From NCBI GenBank assembly GCA_045646145.1, contig JAZRKE010000032.1:1-64000 (forward strand): DNA of 64,000 bases, given 5' to 3'. The position numbers and the translations under genes were made by a program. The notes below the pieces were generated by a model. It saw only the letters and a program-made list of their open reading frames with translations, was not told where the DNA came from and did not search any database. Positions 61,522-64,000 of this stretch are shown here, piece by piece. The stretch comes from SIG565 sp045646145 (lineage in GTDB: Bacteria; Bacillota; Clostridia; Oscillospirales; Acutalibacteraceae). The stretch's first letter is position 1. Each line of letters opens with the position of its first letter.

Positions 61522-62852
61522 TGCCGAAAATTATATTCACAAGTCGCTATATGCGCAACCCAAAATCATCGAATGCAGGTAAACTGCTTCGATATATGGC
61601 AACGCGCGAGAGCGTGGAAAAGGTGGCAGTAGGTATCGACCGCTCACCGTCCACCGTCCGTCAGCAAAGGCTCATTAAAAATATTCTTGATACCTTCCCC
61701 GAAACGAAAGACTATCTTGAATACGAAGATTACCTCAAGGAGTCTTCAAAAACTAACGCTACCGAATTTATTGAAGCGGTGATTGAAAGAAACATCGACA
61801 GGCTCGATGCGGTAAAAAATCTCGTAAAGTATTACGGTGAGCGCCCCGGTGTTGAAAAGCTCGGCGCACACGGTTTATTTTCTCAGACCGATGATACGAT
61901 TGACCTCGAAGAAGTTGCCGAGGAAGTTTCAAATCACAAGGGAATCATCTGGACTCACGTTATAAGTCTTCGCCGTGAGGATGCCGAGCGACTGAGATAT
62001 AATAATCCGTCCCGGTGGCGTGATTTAATTCGCAGTAATGTTTCAGAAATCGCCGATGCTCACAATATTGATTTGGATAATCTTCGTTGGTATGCGGCGT
62101 TCCACAATAAAGACCATCATCCGCATGTGCATCTGATGGTCTACGCCGCCGATGCCAAGCAAGGTTGGATTACAAAGCGTGCCATTGATGATATGCGCAG
62201 TATGTTCGGTAACGAAATATTCCGCGGTGAGCAGTACCGTCTCTTTGAAATGCAAACAAAGCAACGGCAGATGGTGAAGGATAGATTCAAGCAGCTCATA
62301 GAACATTATGAGCAAAACGGCTATGAACTTCCGCCGCAGGTAAATGATTTATTCTTACAACTCGCCGAGCAATTAAAATCGGTAAAAGGTAAAAAAGTTT
62401 ACGGATATCTGCCGAAAGATATTAAAGAAACGGTAGATAAAATCGTTGCCGAGCTTGCGAAGGACACCGACATCGCCAAACTTTATTTCAAGTGGAATGA
62501 AATTAACCGTGAAAAACTTTCGCTCTACCACGAAAAGAAAACACCGGACATTCCGCTTGAAGATAATAAAGAGTTCCGCAGCATCAAAAATGTTATTGTC
62601 AAAGCGGCGGTGGAGTTTAATAATACACAGCACAGTGAAAGTTATACTCCCCACCATTACACCGCCTCTGCTTTCGGCAGAATTCTTTGTCAACTACTCC
62701 GCACCATCAGTCAGAGTTACGATAACAGGGATAAGAAACTCCGCAATCAGGTGGACGGCAAGCTCCGTTCCAAGATCGCTCAAAAGAAAGCGGCTCTCGG
62801 TATCCGTCCCGAGCAAAGCGATTACGAAAACAGCTATGAGCAGAGTATGTAA
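61521..62852 (+). CDS. MobP3-type relaxase
   Basis: A 443-residue relaxase. The N-terminus MPKIIFTSRYMRNPKSSNAGKL, then IIWTHVISLRREDA (about 142-155), and the histidine triad in HNKDHHPHVHLMVY (His195, 200, 202, 204) are MobP/MobL-type. It would nick oriT and lead the strand to a recipient. The second half (about 250-443) is helical and charged, probably for DNA or coupling-protein contact. Overlaps the RHH gene by one base. Confidence 0.9.
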   Translation: MPKIIFTSRYMRNPKSSNAGKLLRYMATRESVEKVAVGIDRSPSTVRQQRLIKNILDTFPETKDYLEYEDYLKESSKTNATEFIEAVIERNIDRLDAVKNLVKYYGERPGVEKLGAHGLFSQTDDTIDLEEVAEEVSNHKGIIWTHVISLRREDAERLRYNNPSRWRDLIRSNVSEIADAHNIDLDNLRWYAAFHNKDHHPHVHLMVYAADAKQGWITKRAIDDMRSMFGNEIFRGEQYRLFEMQTKQRQMVKDRFKQLIEHYEQNGYELPPQVNDLFLQLAEQLKSVKGKKVYGYLPKDIKETVDKIVAELAKDTDIAKLYFKWNEINREKLSLYHEKKTPDIPLEDNKEFRSIKNVIVKAAVEFNNTQHSESYTPHHYTASAFGRILCQLLRTISQSYDNRDKKLRNQVDGKLRSKIAQKKAALGIRPEQSDYENSYEQSM

Positions 62853-62854
62853 GG

Positions 62855-62890
62855 AGGTTGCGCATAAAATGTATGCGCAACCTAAATTTT
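62855..62890 (+). terminator. Terminator after the relaxase, overlapping a possible 18-codon frame
   Basis: Perfect 12-bp stem AGGTTGCGCATA / TATGCGCAACCT, then AAATTTTATT. An AAGGAGG site directly precedes it, and an ATG in the loop region (62869) opens an 18-codon frame (MYAQPKFYSNLWSILSEY) to 62925, perhaps chance. Confidence 0.7.
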
Positions 62891-62950
62891 ATTCGAACCT
62901 ATGGTCAATATTGTCTGAATATTGAAAAAGTTATGTGGTATTGTGTTGTC

Positions 62951-63223
62951 GGCTAACGAGAGCCGTGTGCAACACGCCTGACAAAGTATAATTTCCCGTT
63001 CGACTTTGTCTCGTCGTTTGAAATACGAAAGTATTCCTGCACTCCTCGACTTTGCCGACACAAAAAATTCTTACTTTGTCAGGTCGCAGAGTTTTCGGCT
63101 AAGAATTTATTTGCTCGGCGAAGTGTGAAGTTTGCAGTAAGGCTGTCGCCTTACAAAAACAAGCACAAAGCCGTGCGAAAAAAGGCTCGCCGAAAACCGT
63201 ATTGAACACGACTCTCGTTAGCC
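62951..63223. repeat. Nested inverted-repeat structure before the integrase
   Basis: Outer arms 62951-62976 and 63198-63223 are inverted copies (26 bases, 3 mismatches, starting GGCTAACGAGAG). Inside, CCTGACAAAGTA (62977-62988) pairs perfectly with TACTTTGTCAGG (63072-63083). Further small hairpins are AATAC-GAAA-GTATT near 63020 and GTAAGGC-TGTC-GCCTTAC near 63136, the latter like one in the element at 1100-1381. The right arm ends just before the integrase ribosome site. It fills most of the 389-bp gap 62,853-63,241. Confidence 0.7.
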
Positions 63224-63241
63224 AAGAAAGGAAGTGATAAT

Positions 63242-64000
63242 ATGGCAAAACGCAGACCGAACGGTGACGGAATGGTTAGAAAACTCAAAGGCAAATGGGA
63301 AGGCAGAATCATAGTCGGTCATAAAGATGACGGCTCTCCCATCTTCCGTTATATCTACGGAAAAACGCAAAAAGAACTAACCGAAAAGATGCACCGTAAA
63401 TTAAATGAGTATCAAGGTGTAGAACTTACTGAGGATAGTAAAATGACACTCGGCGAGTGGCTGGATGTGTGGCTTGAAAAATATATGCGCAACACAATCC
63501 GCCAAAGCACCTTCGATAGCTACAAACATCTTACCGAGGATTATATCAAGCCTATCCTCGGTAATAAAACCATCGCCTTCGTTACTACAAACGACATACA
63601 AAAAATGTATGTCAAACTCAAAAAGGAAGGCAGAAAGAACCACCACCCGAAATTCGGTAAAACCTTGTCCGACTCAACCATCGTCCGCACCCACAATATG
63701 CTCCACAAAGCAATGGATGATGCCGTAAAGGAACACCTTATACCGAAGAACCCGACAACCGGTACGAATCCGCCGAAAAAGAAGAAACCCGAACTTCAAA
63801 TATTAAATGAAGAACAGCTTGAAAGGTTTATGGATGCCATAGATAACGATATTATATGGCACGACCTGTTCTACACCGAGCTGACAACGGGACTTCGCAG
63901 AGGTGAGTTGTGTGGTCTCAAGTGGACAGACTTCGATGAGCGTGACGGCACACTAAAAATCAACCGCAGTGTATCCCACGATAAGAAAGGCGGTATCGTT
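63242..64000 (+). CDS. Tyrosine integrase (partial, cut by window edge)
   Basis: The first 253 codons of a site-specific recombinase. An N-terminal AP2-like arm-binding domain (DGMVRKLKGKWEGRIIVG, about 9-55), the core-binding SAM-like domain (about 68-165) and the start of the catalytic domain with TTGLRRGELCGLKW (first catalytic Arg219) are visible. The His-x-x-Arg and Tyr motifs lie beyond 64,000. SD AAAGGAAG. It would insert the element into tRNA-Pro(CGG). Its position at the right end matches the attL fragment at 41,668. Confidence 0.93.
   Translation, partial: MAKRRPNGDGMVRKLKGKWEGRIIVGHKDDGSPIFRYIYGKTQKELTEKMHRKLNEYQGVELTEDSKMTLGEWLDVWLEKYMRNTIRQSTFDSYKHLTEDYIKPILGNKTIAFVTTNDIQKMYVKLKKEGRKNHHPKFGKTLSDSTIVRTHNMLHKAMDDAVKEHLIPKNPTTGTNPPKKKKPELQILNEEQLERFMDAIDNDIIWHDLFYTELTTGLRRGELCGLKWTDFDERDGTLKINRSVSHDKKGGIV

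Larger units (their letters stand above)
41668..64000. mobile_element. Integrative mobilizable element in tRNA-Pro (right end outside window)
   Basis: Left boundary is the tRNA-Pro 3' fragment. The right side has excisionase-like, HTH, RHH, MobP3 relaxase and tyrosine integrase genes, with the integrase at the window edge. The cargo block at 42.0-55.7 kb is flanked by a 26-bp direct repeat. No VirB4, coupling protein or other type IV secretion gene is visible, so transfer would need a helper unless more genes lie to the right. An intact tRNA-Pro gene is expected just beyond the integrase. Confidence 0.8.

Overview
The window looks like a chromosomal segment of an anaerobic, low-GC Gram-positive bacterium, probably a Clostridia member of the Oscillospirales/Ruminococcaceae kind. 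The signs are many near-consensus TTGACA-N17-TATAAT promoters, AGGAGG ribosome binding sites with occasional TTG/GTG starts, tightly packed operons, and typical Firmicutes families (YtrA-type GntR regulator, MntP, YkvI, DUF421, a YajC/TIGR04086 pair, MobP3 relaxase). No rRNA, complete tRNA or CRISPR array was found. Taxonomy is inferred from gene content only.

1-20,996 is mostly ordinary core genome: a glycosyltransferase beside a MITE-like inverted-repeat element; a GntR/ABC transporter operon; a leftward operon led by murD with two M42 peptidases and a methionine gamma-lyase-like enzyme; then an NSS transporter, acyl-ACP thioesterase, hemolysin III, mntP, serS and typA, with a DEDDh exonuclease, a radical-SAM activase-like protein and an acetyltransferase.

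21,170-28,753 is a self-contained accessory operon with its own promoter and terminator. It holds a ribbon-helix-helix regulator, two paralogous membrane-anchored TIR proteins with receptor-like topology, a small cysteine-containing ORF, an SPFH-domain protein broken by one stop codon, and a leucine-rich-repeat membrane protein. It may be an undescribed TIR-based sensing or defence system.

28,753-38,568 returns to core functions: asd-dapA-dapB (lysine/diaminopimelate), queA-tgt (queuosine), yajC, and membrane or surface genes. 38,677-41,668 is an accessory patch bounded on its left by a tRNA-3'-end-like scar. It has a nonsense-broken membrane gene, a multi-zinc-ribbon nuclease and an array of small hairpins.

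41,668 to the right edge is an integrated mobile element. Its left end is a 3' fragment of tRNA-Pro(CGG). Its right part carries an excisionase-like protein, a helix-turn-helix protein, a candidate oriT, an RHH accessory protein, a MobP3-type relaxase and a tyrosine integrase cut by the window edge. No type IV secretion genes are visible, so it looks mobilizable rather than self-conjugative, unless more lies outside the window. Two parts stand out. (1) A cargo block between 26-bp direct repeats (41,994 and 55,716) has a glycine-riboswitch-controlled AGCS symporter, a Chlamydia/spirochaete-type V-ATPase operon with a sodium-type proteolipid site, and a Ktr/Trk potassium uptake pair. These would act together in Na+/K+ homeostasis. 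(2) A leftward two-gene operon encodes a 1022-residue protein with the DxDGD active-site motif and other hallmarks of the eukaryotic-type RNA-dependent RNA polymerase / YonO single-chain polymerase superfamily, plus an unknown 292-residue partner. This is the most unusual system in the window.
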